Source: Diplonema papillatum | Taxonomy: Eukaryota > Euglenozoa > Diplonemea > Diplonemida > Diplonemidae | Length of the DNA: 64,000 nucleotides | Reading direction: 5' to 3' | NCBI GenBank assembly: GCA_030068145.1 | Contig: JAPJBO010000174.1 | Span: forward strand, 62,001 to 126,000 | Part shown: positions 52,901-62,746 of the stretch, piece by piece | Position numbering within the stretch: position 1 is the first letter of the stretch | Layout: each line of letters opens with the position of its first letter | Position numbers and translations under genes: made by a program | Notes under the pieces: model-generated | The model's database searches: none | Seen by the model: only the letters and a program-made list of their open reading frames with translations | What the model was told of the DNA's origin: nothing

Positions 52901-54576
52901 GCAGGCGAAGTTCAGGAACCACCTGGCTGCGAAGAAGATGACCTTCGGCTTCGACGCGACGATGCAAGTTTTGACAACCGGTTGCTGGCCCTCGTTTCAA
53001 ATCTTCCCACTCAACGTCCCCGCGCAAGCGAAGGCTGCCATCGACGAGTTCGCCACGTTCTACGACTCCGAAACGCAGGTAATTTCCCGCTTGTCCACTC
53101 CTCGCGAAACATAATGAAGGTCGCTCTACTGCCGACCCTCTGTCCACGTGACTCGGCTGCTTTCGTAAGCGCGATTTGTCTGCTTTTGATCATCCCGACG
53201 CGTTTGTTAAGAACATGCACACACGGAGGGGCGGTATTCAGCTTGTGCAAACATTCCTTCAGCAAGAAATCCCAAACCCGGACCAAACAGAGCCGCAAAC
53301 TGAACTGGGTTCACTCCCTAGGGACGGTGACGATCGAAGGCGTGTTCAACCGGCAGAAGTTCCAGCTGCAAATGACGACATTTCAAGCCTGCGTGCTCCT
53401 GTTATTCAATCACAAGGATGAGTACACTGGCGACGAGCTGATGAAGAAACTCAACCTCCCTTGGGACGAAGTGAAGAAGGCTCTGCAGTCGCTAGCGATG
53501 GGCAAGTACCGCATTCTCCTCAAGGAAGTCCCCGAGAGCTCGAAGATTTCCAAAAGCGTCGACGGTGGCGACACGTTCAAGATCAACAACGAATTCACCG
53601 ACAAATCGCGGAAGTTGAAGATCCCGACTGTCGTCGCTAAAGCCAATCTCAAGCATGCGCAGCAGGTGTGCCGCCCTCTCGCATTCCTAGACTGAGTCCC
53701 GTACCTTGCATTGAGTTGTACCTTGCGCGTGGCTTCGCCGAGGGAGAGGAAACGGAGAACGAGACCCTTTACCGCCATGCGATGGATATGCTCTGCTTTA
53801 GAAAGTACAGGCACGTGGGTAGTGTACGCTGCTGAATTATTCGCGCACTCGTTGAAGATGGATGCGCTGCTGACCATCATGCGTCTGCATGAGTACGACA
53901 CTCTTTGTTGCGCTCTCTTTGTGTTTGTGCGCGTCAGCTACCGGCATTTGCCCTGTTTTGGCATTTTTACGACTCGCACCCCAAAGGCGCGGAATTATTT
54001 ATTATCATTCATTGCAAATTTCCTCCGCAGGTTCAACAATCAGTCGAAGACGACAGGCGGCACGCGATTGAAGCCTGCCTTGTGCGCATCATGAAAAGCA
54101 GGAAACTGATCGAACACCCAATTTTGGTATGCTGCGGTTTTACTCTCCTTCGACCTTGTTCGTGTTGATCTGTTGTGGAATCCGCATTGCTCGTCCTTTT
54201 TGATGGTAAGATGCGAGGGAAAGGTTTTGCCGGTTGCTCTTGCATTGAAAAGAAGATACAGAATAACGCTAGAATAGAAGGCTCGTGTGTGTTTTTGTTC
54301 CGCTTACAGCAGTGCTGTGTCGTCGTGCTGTTCTGCGACATGTATTTTCGACTACGCCTCCTCAGACCCAAGCAGGATTGGCCGAAATCGATCATTCATG
54401 CGAGTCTTCCAGCACCAATCAAACACAAATCGCAGGTCGGCGAATGTGCTGCACAATTGTCGAACCACTTCATCGCGGATCCCCGTCACATCAAAAGGCG
54501 TATCGAGGAGCTCATTGCCCGCGAATACATCGAACGCGATGCTGACAAACCCAGCTTGTACCGATACTTGGCCTAG
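49988..54576 (+). CDS. Cullin, CUL1-class scaffold, paralogue B (6 exons)
   Basis: Exons 49988-51178, 51919-52073, 52754-53078, 53291-53665, 54031-54126 and 54436-54576 join in frame to 760 residues. Exons 2-6 are 155, 325, 375, 96 and 141 nt, exactly as in paralogue A, and intron phases agree, so the two arose by tandem duplication. Matching motifs: RRWENHKMIV appears as QRWENHKMIVKTTVKVFGYL, then EYMKKAEQRLNEELQRAEAY, FYR|KQLSKRLLVSVVNDD and SRKLNWVHSLGTVTIEG. Neddylation site VRIMKSRK, predicted Lys704, and terminal YRYLA. The N-terminus (MQHGSGPNGEKQSKLEKG) differs from A. Intron sequences are unrelated between paralogues and hold different mobile elements (M3 derivative in intron 1, R2 in intron 2). 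Confidence 0.93.
51516..51670. mobile_element. Internally deleted derivative of TIR element M3, in intron 1 of cullin B
   Basis: 155 bp. The left ~50 bases (ATATCACTCATTCCACGAAA ... TTTTTTCGGACTTCT) match the left end of 48614-49576. The right ~105 bases (CCATCCCAAAAAAAA ... ACACTTTTTCGTGGAATGAG) match its right end. The junction falls in CTTCT/CTTT microhomology, consistent with internal deletion of about 800 bp. Confidence 0.88.
52081..52190 (+). repeat. Dispersed repeat R2, copy 2, at the start of intron 2 of cullin B
   Basis: AAATGTTGGAGAAAATGAGA ... CAGGCACTGCGTTCAACGAA matches 8926-9033. It begins seven bases after the intron's GT, so the donor context may lie at the insertion boundary. 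Confidence 0.9.
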
Positions 54577-55972
54577 CGCGGCATTGGCAATTGTTGACCG
54601 GCTGCCCTTTTTCTGGGAGGAGTGGCACAACAACTATTGCAGGTGCGCTGCAGTCAAAGTTCGGAGCCTCTTTCGAGCTTCTCGGGGTACCTGTCGATGT
54701 GTACATTATTTGCGGGCAGGAGCCTAGGATTTCCAAGCGAACACGCAGCTGAGTGCGGCTGACGCATACACGATTGTCAGGGGTGAAACTTGTCGTTCAA
54801 CTCTACCCTCCTACGAGGACCATGTTGTGCGAGGTCTATCTTTTGCATGCACGCGTTGTCATGTATCCTGTGCACATTCGCGTGCGAGGCCAGGAGAGTT
54901 TGCCAGCCAGGCCTGACGCCTATTGAGGAGCTACCCTTTTTCAAACAGAATACTTGACTTCGTCTGGCTGGCTCATTTCCCGCCACGATCGTCCAGGTAT
55001 AGACCAGACCGCGCAATTACAACTCAACCCGAAACCTCCGTGCGGGTCTTTCCTTTGCCGGCTCATGCGTTGTCCGAGCATAAAAGGGTTCTGTGTGCAC
55101 TGGGCACACGTAGTAGTTACCACACAAGCGGTGTTGCAACGTGCGCCCTGTGTCAACAAACCCCCATCAGGTTCAAGCAACCCTTTCAATAGAAGACAGT
55201 AGAAAGAGATAGTGCCACTGGCACTCTTTCTCTCTCACCTTGTTACGGCTGCGCCTGGATGCCCAGCCCGCTTTAAACGACACGTGTGTCAAGCAGAAGA
55301 ATGATCAGCATTCTCTTCGCAAGCAAAGCCCCTCTTGCTCGCGTTTCTCTTCTGTTCTGTTGTTTGAAGTCGCCGCACCAGACCCGAATGGAATTGTGCC
55401 TGTTTTTTACTCGTTACCTACCGCCGCCCCCGTGTTAGTGTCGCCTCGCGTTAAGGCGACACTGACAAGGGCTAAGCGGAGGCGACACTAACACGGGAAG
55501 ACGGGGCAGCATCGTGATTTGGCGTCGCCCCTGCTGGGTCACGACAGGTGAGTGGCGTCACCTCCCCTTAAGCGAGCAAGGCGAGACGCGACGGGAGACA
55601 CCACCCCACCCGCGTGTGGTTTGAAAGACTGTCAGGAACCTGCAAGCAGCTGCACTGCAGGGCTTGCACGATCTCTTCGGCCTCTCGACGCATTGTGCCC
55701 GCTCTCCTGCGCAGTCTATGAACCTAGAGTTTCCTTTGCAGCGCGTGACACCAAGCTTTTCTTTTCCACCAGGCGGTTTTCTTCGTAAGTAACAATTAAT
55801 CGTAAACGCGGAAAGAGAACGCTGGCAGCGTGCTTGGCCTACCGTGCAAACCAACCCACCCCTTTTTCTCGGCAGGAACCCTCCCCCCTGAGCAGGGAGG
55901 CGGGGGGAGAGAGAGAGAGAGGAGCGGGGACATCGACAAGACGCGTCGCCGGGGCGAGCGGGAGTGGTGGCC
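54577..55972. other. Intergenic region upstream of the channel gene
   Basis: Contains a strong palindrome (55429-55497) and, just before the start codon, a (GA)n purine stretch at 55907-55922. No coding segment supported. Confidence 0.5.
55429..55497. repeat. 69-bp palindrome with nested alternative hairpin
   Basis: CCCGTGTTAGTGTCGCCTC (55429-55447) and GAGGCGACACTAACACGGG (55479-55497) are perfect 19-bp inverted repeats around a 31-base centre. The centre contains AGGCGACACT (55454-55463), a perfect 10-bp partner of AGTGTCGCCT in the left arm, so two competing hairpins are possible. Confidence 0.9.
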
Positions 55973-58900
55973 ATGGGGTCGCTTGAGGAAGCGAAGCCGA
56001 GGCTGCGGGGCCGGCGCAGCGTCGTGTCGCTGCCGGACGGGAAGCAGAAGAGCGAAGGCGGAGAGGTGGACAACGTGGAGGCGAAGCCGAAGGCCAGGAT
56101 CTCCAATTTGCTCCTTCCACGCGGAACCATCAATCAAGGAGTCGACTCGCCGAGCCAGTGGGGGTCGCCGACGGAGACGAACAAGCAAGAACTGCCGCCC
56201 GCCCCGCCTCAAAAAATGGACGAGCGCACGTTCCGAGACAGAGTCGCCCTGAAGCATCGGTCGCTGTTTCTCTTCTCGGCGAACAACAGGCTCCGGCGCC
56301 TTGTCTTCGACCTGACGCACCACCGTGTCTTCGAAGGCATTGTCATCGCCCTCATCTTCGCGAACTGCATCTTCTTGGCCCTGGACGACCCCACCCTGCC
56401 CGCTGATCAGCAGCCCGAATACCTGACCAGCATGGAGCTCGTCTTTACCATCGCGTTCGCTCTCGAGATGTGCCTGAAAGTCTTCGCGCAGGGGTTTGTC
56501 GTTCATCAGGGCAGCTACCTCCGGAACAGTTGGAATGTCCTTGACTTCTTGATAGTCGCGCTCTCATTCCTGGCTTTCCTCCCGTTCTTCGGCAACTACT
56601 CTGCGATCCGGATGCTGCGGGTCCTGCGGCCGCTGCGCTCGATTAACGGGATCCAGGGCCTGAAGAACATCGTGAACGCCCTGCTGTACTCGGTGCGGAA
56701 GCTCGTCAACGTCCTCGCGCTGAGCGCCTTCCTCTTTTTCATCTTCGGAATCATCGGCGTGCAGCTTTGGGCCGGCGCGTTTCGGTACCGGTGCCAGCAG
56801 TGCGGCACAGTCGACGACCCGAACACGACGTGCGTGGGCGAGAGGCTGGACGTGTACTACGAGCGCGTCGATTACGTCGAGAACGCGAGCGCGTGCCTCT
56901 GCCACGAAGAGCTGCACCCGACTCTTTTTGTGGACGACGGCCGCTTTTGCAAGCAGGGTGCCGCGGAGTACAAGGTCATCGGCAACTTCTGGGGCCGGGG
57001 CTGCGACGTGGGGTATTCGTGCGTCGACACGTCGGAGAATCCGAATTATGGGTTCACCAGCTTCGACAACATCGGGTATGCTTTCCTGGCGATCTTTCAG
57101 TGCATCACGATGGAAGGTTGGACGGACATCATGTACATCGTCATGGACGTGAGCGGGACGCTCGGTGTCTTTTACTTCGTCATGCTGGTGATACTCGGCT
57201 CGTTCTTCGTGCTCAACCTCGCTCTTGCGGTCATCAACGAGCAGTTCAACAACATCCGCGCCGAAACGGAGAAGGAAAAGTTGGAGAAGTTGCGGTGGCT
57301 CGAGCAGGCGCTGCTGCTGGCCGAGCAGCAGCTGACGCAGACGAATTTCGCGATGGGCGACGAGCTGCTGGTGAGGGACGGACCCCACGACATTTGGCTG
57401 ACGGGCGTCATTGTTGCGACGGGGCACTTCGGGCCACCGCTGGTACGCACCGGTGACGGGATCGAGCGGACGTGGATGTTTTACAGAGCCATCGAGGAGG
57501 ACTCGGAAGACGACGGCATCGAACCGGGCAAGATCTTCTCGAGCGACGACGACTGCGAGGAGCACGTGTCGCACGGGACCAGCGACAACAGCAACGACCT
57601 CGTCGCGTACGACCGGCTGCCGAGCAGCGAGTTGCGCCTCGCGCTGTTCGACAAGAACGCCGTGCACACATCGGAGTTCGGCGGGGACGCCGAGGTGGCG
57701 AGCGCGCGCAGCCAGTCGAGGAAGCAGACGCCCGAGATCACCGAGCTGCCGACTTCGCTGTCGCAAAGCGACCCGCCCTTATTGAGGATCGGCAGCCTGA
57801 GCGGCGGCGCCGGGCAGCAGAAACGCGTCGTCGCTTCGAACGCGTCGTCCCCGTCGGGCGACGACGGCACGCCGCCGCCGCCGCCTCCTCCTCCCGTCGA
57901 CGGCGCGACGCTCTCGTGCGCCCTCGCGCACTACGAGCACGACGACCGGAAGCTGTCGCCGCTCAGCCACAGCCGGTCGCGGAGGACCAGCAGCAACGAG
58001 TCCGGGGGCAACGCCGCGGCCAACCCGCGGGCCGCTCACAGCGCGAGCTTTTCGCGGAAGAACCGGAAGTCGGGCCCGTTGAAATCCAGCGGCCTGAGCT
58101 TGAAGACTGCGACGCACACGGCGTCCTTAACGTCGAAGATCAGCCTGGGCCCCGAGACGAAGTTGCGGCCCGCCCGAAGCTTCGCCCAGCAGCAGCGCGC
58201 CCGCAGCAAGCTGCTCTCCGCCCCCCGACTGAGTCTGTCGAACTTCGACGCGAGATCCGTCGTGAGCCTCAAGCCAGGAGCCGTTCCCAGCGACCTCTTG
58301 GTGCACAGCCCGAAGGGCTCGATGACCTTGCGCCAGAGCCTTGCGCAGCAGCCGGACAGCGAGGCGGTGCCGAAGCAGCAGCAGCCGCCGGCGAACCGGG
58401 GGGCGTTTTTGAACGCGTGGTTCACCTTCCGCTGGTACTGCTACGCCGTGGTGTCCATGCAGTACTTCCAGCCGTTCATCATCGGCTGCATCATGTTCAA
58501 CACCGGGATGCTCGCAGCGGAGCACCACAACCAGCCGCAGACGATGACCGACATCAACGACGTGGCGAACGTGGTTCTCACCCAGATATTCACGCTGGAG
58601 ATGGTTCTGAAGCTGATGGCATCAGGATTCCGTGGGTACACTTCCGACGCGTTCAACGTCCTCGACGGGTGTGTCGTGATCATGTCGCAGGTGGAGTTTG
58701 CCTTGTCGGGATCGTCGTCGGTGTCCGTGTTTCGAGCACTGCGGCTGCTCCGCGTTTTCAAGCTCCTCAAAAATTTCCCCGGGCTTCGCCAGCTCATCGG
58801 GGTGTGCCTGGGGGCCATCCGCGACACCGGGTATTTGAACAGCATCATCCTGCTCTACATCTTCATCGCCGCCCTTGTCGGCATGCAGTTCTTCGGCGGA

Positions 58901-61900
58901 AGCTTCGCCTTCCCCGACCGCGACGAGCCGGTGCCGCGGGCGACGTTCAACTCGTTCTACTGGTCCTTCCTCTCCGTCTTCCAGATCCTGACCCGCGACG
59001 ACTGGGTGGTCATCATGTGGGACGCGATGATCTCGACGGGCACTGCTTCGGCGCTGTACTTTTTGACGCTGGTGCTGTGTGGCGACTTCTTGATTCTGAA
59101 CCTGTTCCTTGCGATTTTGATCCAGTCGTTCGACACGAGCATGGGCATGACCGTCGAAGAGGAAGAAAAAGCGGACGAGGTCTGCCCCCCGGAAGGCGGC
59201 CTCCCGGACCGGAACGCCCGGCACCGGGCCTCGGTGCTGTCGAACCCGGCCGTACGGCGCGCCTCCGCGCTGTTCACGCTGGTGACGAACAACAACAACA
59301 GCAACAACCCGGAGAACTCCGCCAACTTGAACGGCAACGGGAACAACGGCTGCGCGTCGTCGAGCAGGGCTTCGGGGACCCAGGTGCCCCGTTCGGGCTC
59401 GTCTTTCGGGAACGTGCACTTGACCGGTCTGGAAGCGACGTTGGCGAGGCAGCTGACGGCCCGAGACTTGAAGCGAGTCCTGACGTCTGTGACGTTCGCG
59501 CACAAGAACGCGCGGCAGTCCATGGAGCCCAGCCCGGTGCACCCGTTCAAGCGTGTCACTATCGGCTCGAGCATCACGCACCCCGAGACGAGACCATTCG
59601 AAGGGTTCGACGGCCTGTTCAGCTTCGCCCGCCCGCGGAGGCGCGACTCCGTCGCGTTTTGCCCCGAGTGCGGTGAAACGTACGAGGTCACTCTCCCGTA
59701 CGACGACATAGAGGGCGGAGAGGACGCGGCTACGCTGCACGTTGCCGTGTGCCACTTGGTGCAGCTCCGGCACCTTCGGCAGGCGAAGATCCGCGAAATA
59801 TTTTTCCTCGTCCGTGAGCTGGCCAAGCGACAGCATGTGCAGTACGTCAAGTTAACCAAAAACGAGTCTGAGACGATTCTCGGAATGTTCTGGGAAGTCG
59901 GTCTGCTGTTGGAAATCTCGATGGAGGAGTGGGTCGAGCTGTCGGTCATGGACATCGCTAAGGTGATCGAAGATCAGCAGAAGCTGCTCAACTTCCGTGT
60001 CGGGGAAGAAATCGTGGGCCAGTCGCTCATCCACTTTGTGACTGCGAACAAACCGAAGGTTTGGAAGACGAACGGAGGCAACTCTCTGTGCATCTTCAGT
60101 GAGACCAATATACTACGAGCCGCAACGTGTAGGGTCGTGAAGGACCCGATGTTCGAAACATTCATTCTTGCTTGCATCATCTTCTCCAGCTTGCTGATGG
60201 CAGTTGAGAACCCGAGGTTCGAAATGGTTGGGTTCGCCGGCAGTTTTCTCCAGGGTTGCAACTACTTCTTCACCTCTGTCTTTGTCCTTGAGATGGTCAT
60301 GAAAGTGATTACCTTCGGCCTCTTGTTCGGCAACATGCAGCCCGACCCGCCCTACTTACGGGACTGGTGGAACGTAATGGACGGGAGTATTGTGGTGGTT
60401 TCAGTCTTGAGCGTCGTATTGGCTTCGTCCAATTTGTCTTTTTTGAAGGTGTTCCGAACGTTCCGAGCCCTTCGGCCACTCCGAGTCATCAGCCGCAACC
60501 GCGGCTTGCGAATGGTCGTCATCACGTTGATGCAGAGTATCGGAGGGATCGGGAACGTGGCGATCATCTCGTTCCTGATCTTCTTGGTTTTCGGCATTCT
60601 CGGCGTTCAATTGCTGTCCGGGACGCTGCATCACTGCTCGGACACGTCGATCACCTACAGAGACGCGTGCCATGGCTACTATGTGGCTGATAACGGGTTG
60701 CTCATGCAGCGGTCGTGGGAAAACAAGTCGTCGCAGCACTTCGACAACATTTTCGCTTCGCTCCTCACGCTTTTCGAAATCAGCACGCTCGAGCTCTGGA
60801 GCACGATCATGTACAACTGCATCGACAGCGTGAGCGTGGATGAAGCGCCAAGGCGAGACAGCCGACCTTTGATTGGCATGTTCTTCGTCGTGTTCGTCGT
60901 CGTCGGCGCGTTTTTCGTTCTCAACCTGTTCGTCGGCGTCGTTATACACAACTACAACGAAGTGAAGGTGAGGGAAGACGGGCTGCATTACCTCTCGGGG
61001 AAGCAGAAGCTCTGGATAGAGACCCAGCGCCTGATGCTGAACTTCAAGCCGATGGTGAAAATGACGGTCCCGAAGCACCCGTACCGCTTGGCCGTGTACA
61101 ATGCGGTGCAAAGCTCGGTGTTCGAGATGGTGATCGGGTCGTGCATATTGCTCAACGTGCTGGTCATGTCGTTCGAGCACCACAACATGCCGCCCAGTTT
61201 CCAGTCGTTCGTCGAGACCGGCAACCTGCTGTTCACGTTCGTGTTCCTCGGCGAGATGACGACGAAGATCACGGCGTACGGGTTCTCGTACTTCTCCGAC
61301 GCGTGGAACCGGTTCGACTTTTTCCTGGTGCTCCTGTCGATGCTGGACCTGTTCTTGTTCTTCTTCCAAAGCACGGGGCTGCCCGTCGACGCGTCGATCC
61401 TGCGGGTCTTCCGGATCTTCCGCATCATGCGCATCCTCCGCCTGGTCAAGGCCGCGAAAGACGTCCGGATCCTGCTGGAGACAGTGTGGTACTCGCTGCC
61501 GTCGATCGCGAACATCGGCGCGTTTCTCGGGCTGCTGTTCTTCATCTACGCCATCTTGGGCGTGAACCTCTTCGCCCTCGTCCGGCACGGCGAGTACGTC
61601 AGCGAGCATGCGAATTTTGAGAACTTCCCGAGCGCGATTCTTCTGCTCTTCCGCATTGTCACGGGGGAGAACTGGAACGGGCTCATGCACGACACGATGG
61701 TGAAGGAGCCAGATTGTGGCAGGGTGAACTACCCGGGCGGTGATGACTGCGGGTTGTCGGCGGCCGCGCCGCTGTATTACATCTCGTTTTTGTTGATGGC
61801 GGGGTTCGTGCTGACGAACCTGTTCGTCGCGATCATCCTCGACAACTTCGCGACCACGATGGAGATCGAGAAGAGCGAGCTGCGCCTGCACGACCTGCAC

Positions 61901-62374
61901 AAGTTCATCGAAATCTGGGCGGACTTCGACCCGGCGGCGAAGCTGACCATTCGCACCCTCGTCCTTCCCAAGTTCCTCGAGCGGCTTGGCCCCCCGCTGG
62001 GCATCAGCCGGCGGACCAGCAGGGTCGAGATCCTGAAGAGGACCCGGAGTTACTGCATACCCGAGCACGGCGGCGTCGTGCACTTCATCGAGACGATCAT
62101 CCCCTTGGCGCGGCACGTCATGAACACCGACTGGGAGCAGTGCACCGGCCACCGCGACCTCCGCGACCAAGAAGAAGGCTGGCGGCTCGCCTTCCCCGAC
62201 ATCAACGACCTGCCCGTCCTGCGTGTGCGCCAGCGCCGGGTCACCGCTGACCAGTACTTCGCCTCCACCTACATCGCCGCCGCCTACCGCAGGCGCCGCG
62301 CGATGGAGGAGGTGGCGACGATGAAAAGAGCCCACTGCGTCGACCTCTGCAAATTCTACCTCTTCCAGGTCTGA
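55973..62374 (+). CDS. Four-domain voltage-gated cation channel alpha subunit, Cav-like (E/D/E/E filter)
   Basis: 2133 residues in one exon. The ATG at 55973 has a strong context (GTGGCCATGG). Four six-helix repeats lie near residues 115-425, 820-1060, 1380-1665 and 1710-1965. S4 voltage sensors: RMLRVLRPLRS (I), FRALRLLRVFK (II), FRTFRALRPLR (III), LRVFRIFRIMRILRLVK (IV). Pore-loop filter residues are Glu381 (TMEGW), Asp1009 (TRDDW), Glu1607 (TLELW) and Glu1899 (TGENW). An all-acidic ring indicates Ca2+ selectivity by analogy with EEEE Cav channels. The post-IVS6 segment (WADFDPAAKLTIR ... LERLGPPLG) is the EF-like region of Cav/Nav channels, and an IQ-like helix (IAAAYRRRR) lies near 2100. 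Unusual: a compact W..G..W segment at about 463-508 in the I-II linker and CPECGETY...HVAVC at about 1230-1262 in the II-III linker, possibly zinc-binding. An M1 element starts about 11 bp after the stop. Confidence 0.93.
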   Translation: MGSLEEAKPRLRGRRSVVSLPDGKQKSEGGEVDNVEAKPKARISNLLLPRGTINQGVDSPSQWGSPTETNKQELPPAPPQKMDERTFRDRVALKHRSLFLFSANNRLRRLVFDLTHHRVFEGIVIALIFANCIFLALDDPTLPADQQPEYLTSMELVFTIAFALEMCLKVFAQGFVVHQGSYLRNSWNVLDFLIVALSFLAFLPFFGNYSAIRMLRVLRPLRSINGIQGLKNIVNALLYSVRKLVNVLALSAFLFFIFGIIGVQLWAGAFRYRCQQCGTVDDPNTTCVGERLDVYYERVDYVENASACLCHEELHPTLFVDDGRFCKQGAAEYKVIGNFWGRGCDVGYSCVDTSENPNYGFTSFDNIGYAFLAIFQCITMEGWTDIMYIVMDVSGTLGVFYFVMLVILGSFFVLNLALAVINEQFNNIRAETEKEKLEKLRWLEQALLLAEQQLTQTNFAMGDELLVRDGPHDIWLTGVIVATGHFGPPLVRTGDGIERTWMFYRAIEEDSEDDGIEPGKIFSSDDDCEEHVSHGTSDNSNDLVAYDRLPSSELRLALFDKNAVHTSEFGGDAEVASARSQSRKQTPEITELPTSLSQSDPPLLRIGSLSGGAGQQKRVVASNASSPSGDDGTPPPPPPPPVDGATLSCALAHYEHDDRKLSPLSHSRSRRTSSNESGGNAAANPRAAHSASFSRKNRKSGPLKSSGLSLKTATHTASLTSKISLGPETKLRPARSFAQQQRARSKLLSAPRLSLSNFDARSVVSLKPGAVPSDLLVHSPKGSMTLRQSLAQQPDSEAVPKQQQPPANRGAFLNAWFTFRWYCYAVVSMQYFQPFIIGCIMFNTGMLAAEHHNQPQTMTDINDVANVVLTQIFTLEMVLKLMASGFRGYTSDAFNVLDGCVVIMSQVEFALSGSSSVSVFRALRLLRVFKLLKNFPGLRQLIGVCLGAIRDTGYLNSIILLYIFIAALVGMQFFGGSFAFPDRDEPVPRATFNSFYWSFLSVFQILTRDDWVVIMWDAMISTGTASALYFLTLVLCGDFLILNLFLAILIQSFDTSMGMTVEEEEKADEVCPPEGGLPDRNARHRASVLSNPAVRRASALFTLVTNNNNSNNPENSANLNGNGNNGCASSSRASGTQVPRSGSSFGNVHLTGLEATLARQLTARDLKRVLTSVTFAHKNARQSMEPSPVHPFKRVTIGSSITHPETRPFEGFDGLFSFARPRRRDSVAFCPECGETYEVTLPYDDIEGGEDAATLHVAVCHLVQLRHLRQAKIREIFFLVRELAKRQHVQYVKLTKNESETILGMFWEVGLLLEISMEEWVELSVMDIAKVIEDQQKLLNFRVGEEIVGQSLIHFVTANKPKVWKTNGGNSLCIFSETNILRAATCRVVKDPMFETFILACIIFSSLLMAVENPRFEMVGFAGSFLQGCNYFFTSVFVLEMVMKVITFGLLFGNMQPDPPYLRDWWNVMDGSIVVVSVLSVVLASSNLSFLKVFRTFRALRPLRVISRNRGLRMVVITLMQSIGGIGNVAIISFLIFLVFGILGVQLLSGTLHHCSDTSITYRDACHGYYVADNGLLMQRSWENKSSQHFDNIFASLLTLFEISTLELWSTIMYNCIDSVSVDEAPRRDSRPLIGMFFVVFVVVGAFFVLNLFVGVVIHNYNEVKVREDGLHYLSGKQKLWIETQRLMLNFKPMVKMTVPKHPYRLAVYNAVQSSVFEMVIGSCILLNVLVMSFEHHNMPPSFQSFVETGNLLFTFVFLGEMTTKITAYGFSYFSDAWNRFDFFLVLLSMLDLFLFFFQSTGLPVDASILRVFRIFRIMRILRLVKAAKDVRILLETVWYSLPSIANIGAFLGLLFFIYAILGVNLFALVRHGEYVSEHANFENFPSAILLLFRIVTGENWNGLMHDTMVKEPDCGRVNYPGGDDCGLSAAAPLYYISFLLMAGFVLTNLFVAIILDNFATTMEIEKSELRLHDLHKFIEIWADFDPAAKLTIRTLVLPKFLERLGPPLGISRRTSRVEILKRTRSYCIPEHGGVVHFIETIIPLARHVMNTDWEQCTGHRDLRDQEEGWRLAFPDINDLPVLRVRQRRVTADQYFASTYIAAAYRRRRAMEEVATMKRAHCVDLCKFYLFQV

Positions 62375-62385
62375 GCGGGTTTTTT

Positions 62386-62604
62386 TTTTGTATAAGCACC
62401 TGCTTTGTAGGAAATGCTTGAGGAGACTGCCAGTTGCAAAAGATCAAAGGAGGTAAATGTGCTGTAGCCCACACGAAACACAGCTGAATCTGGGTTCAGT
62501 GGCGGGCGTAAGCGTTCAACAAAAAGACCCACTTTGTAGTTGTATTGTTTTCTCCCCCTCTAGCCTCCTTCGAAATGAGCACAAGGCAGTCCCTCGAGTA
62601 TTTT
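62386..62604 (+). mobile_element. TIR element M1, copy 4, directly after the channel stop codon
   Basis: TATAAGCACCTGCTTTGTAG, left end GGAAATGCTTGAGGAGACTG, interior AATGTGCTGTAGCCCACACG, right end GGCAGTCCCTCGAGTATTTT. Nearly identical to 13672-13890 and 15503-15721. Starting about 11 bases after the TGA, it would form the channel gene's 3' UTR. Confidence 0.78.
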
Positions 62605-62746
62605 CCCTTGTCATTTTTATGTGCTGTTTCTTTCGGTAGAGCTGTGGGCACAGTCCAAAGTTCGTCGAGCATGCAAGCAGTCAGGAACCCGCCAAAAGAA
62701 GGAGCTGCCCTTACAGCCAATAACGCACCAACCGCCTCTTTAACAG

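Noticed and set aside
56564-57766. Minus-strand ORFs opposite the channel (also 58622-59836 and 60401-62335)
   Set aside because: Complementary-frame shadows of a clear channel gene, with no domain features of their own.
57472-59676. 734-codon plus-strand ORF overlapping the channel in another frame
   Set aside because: The channel frame has transmembrane and filter motifs across this span; the overlapping frame is Arg/Ala-rich shadow.
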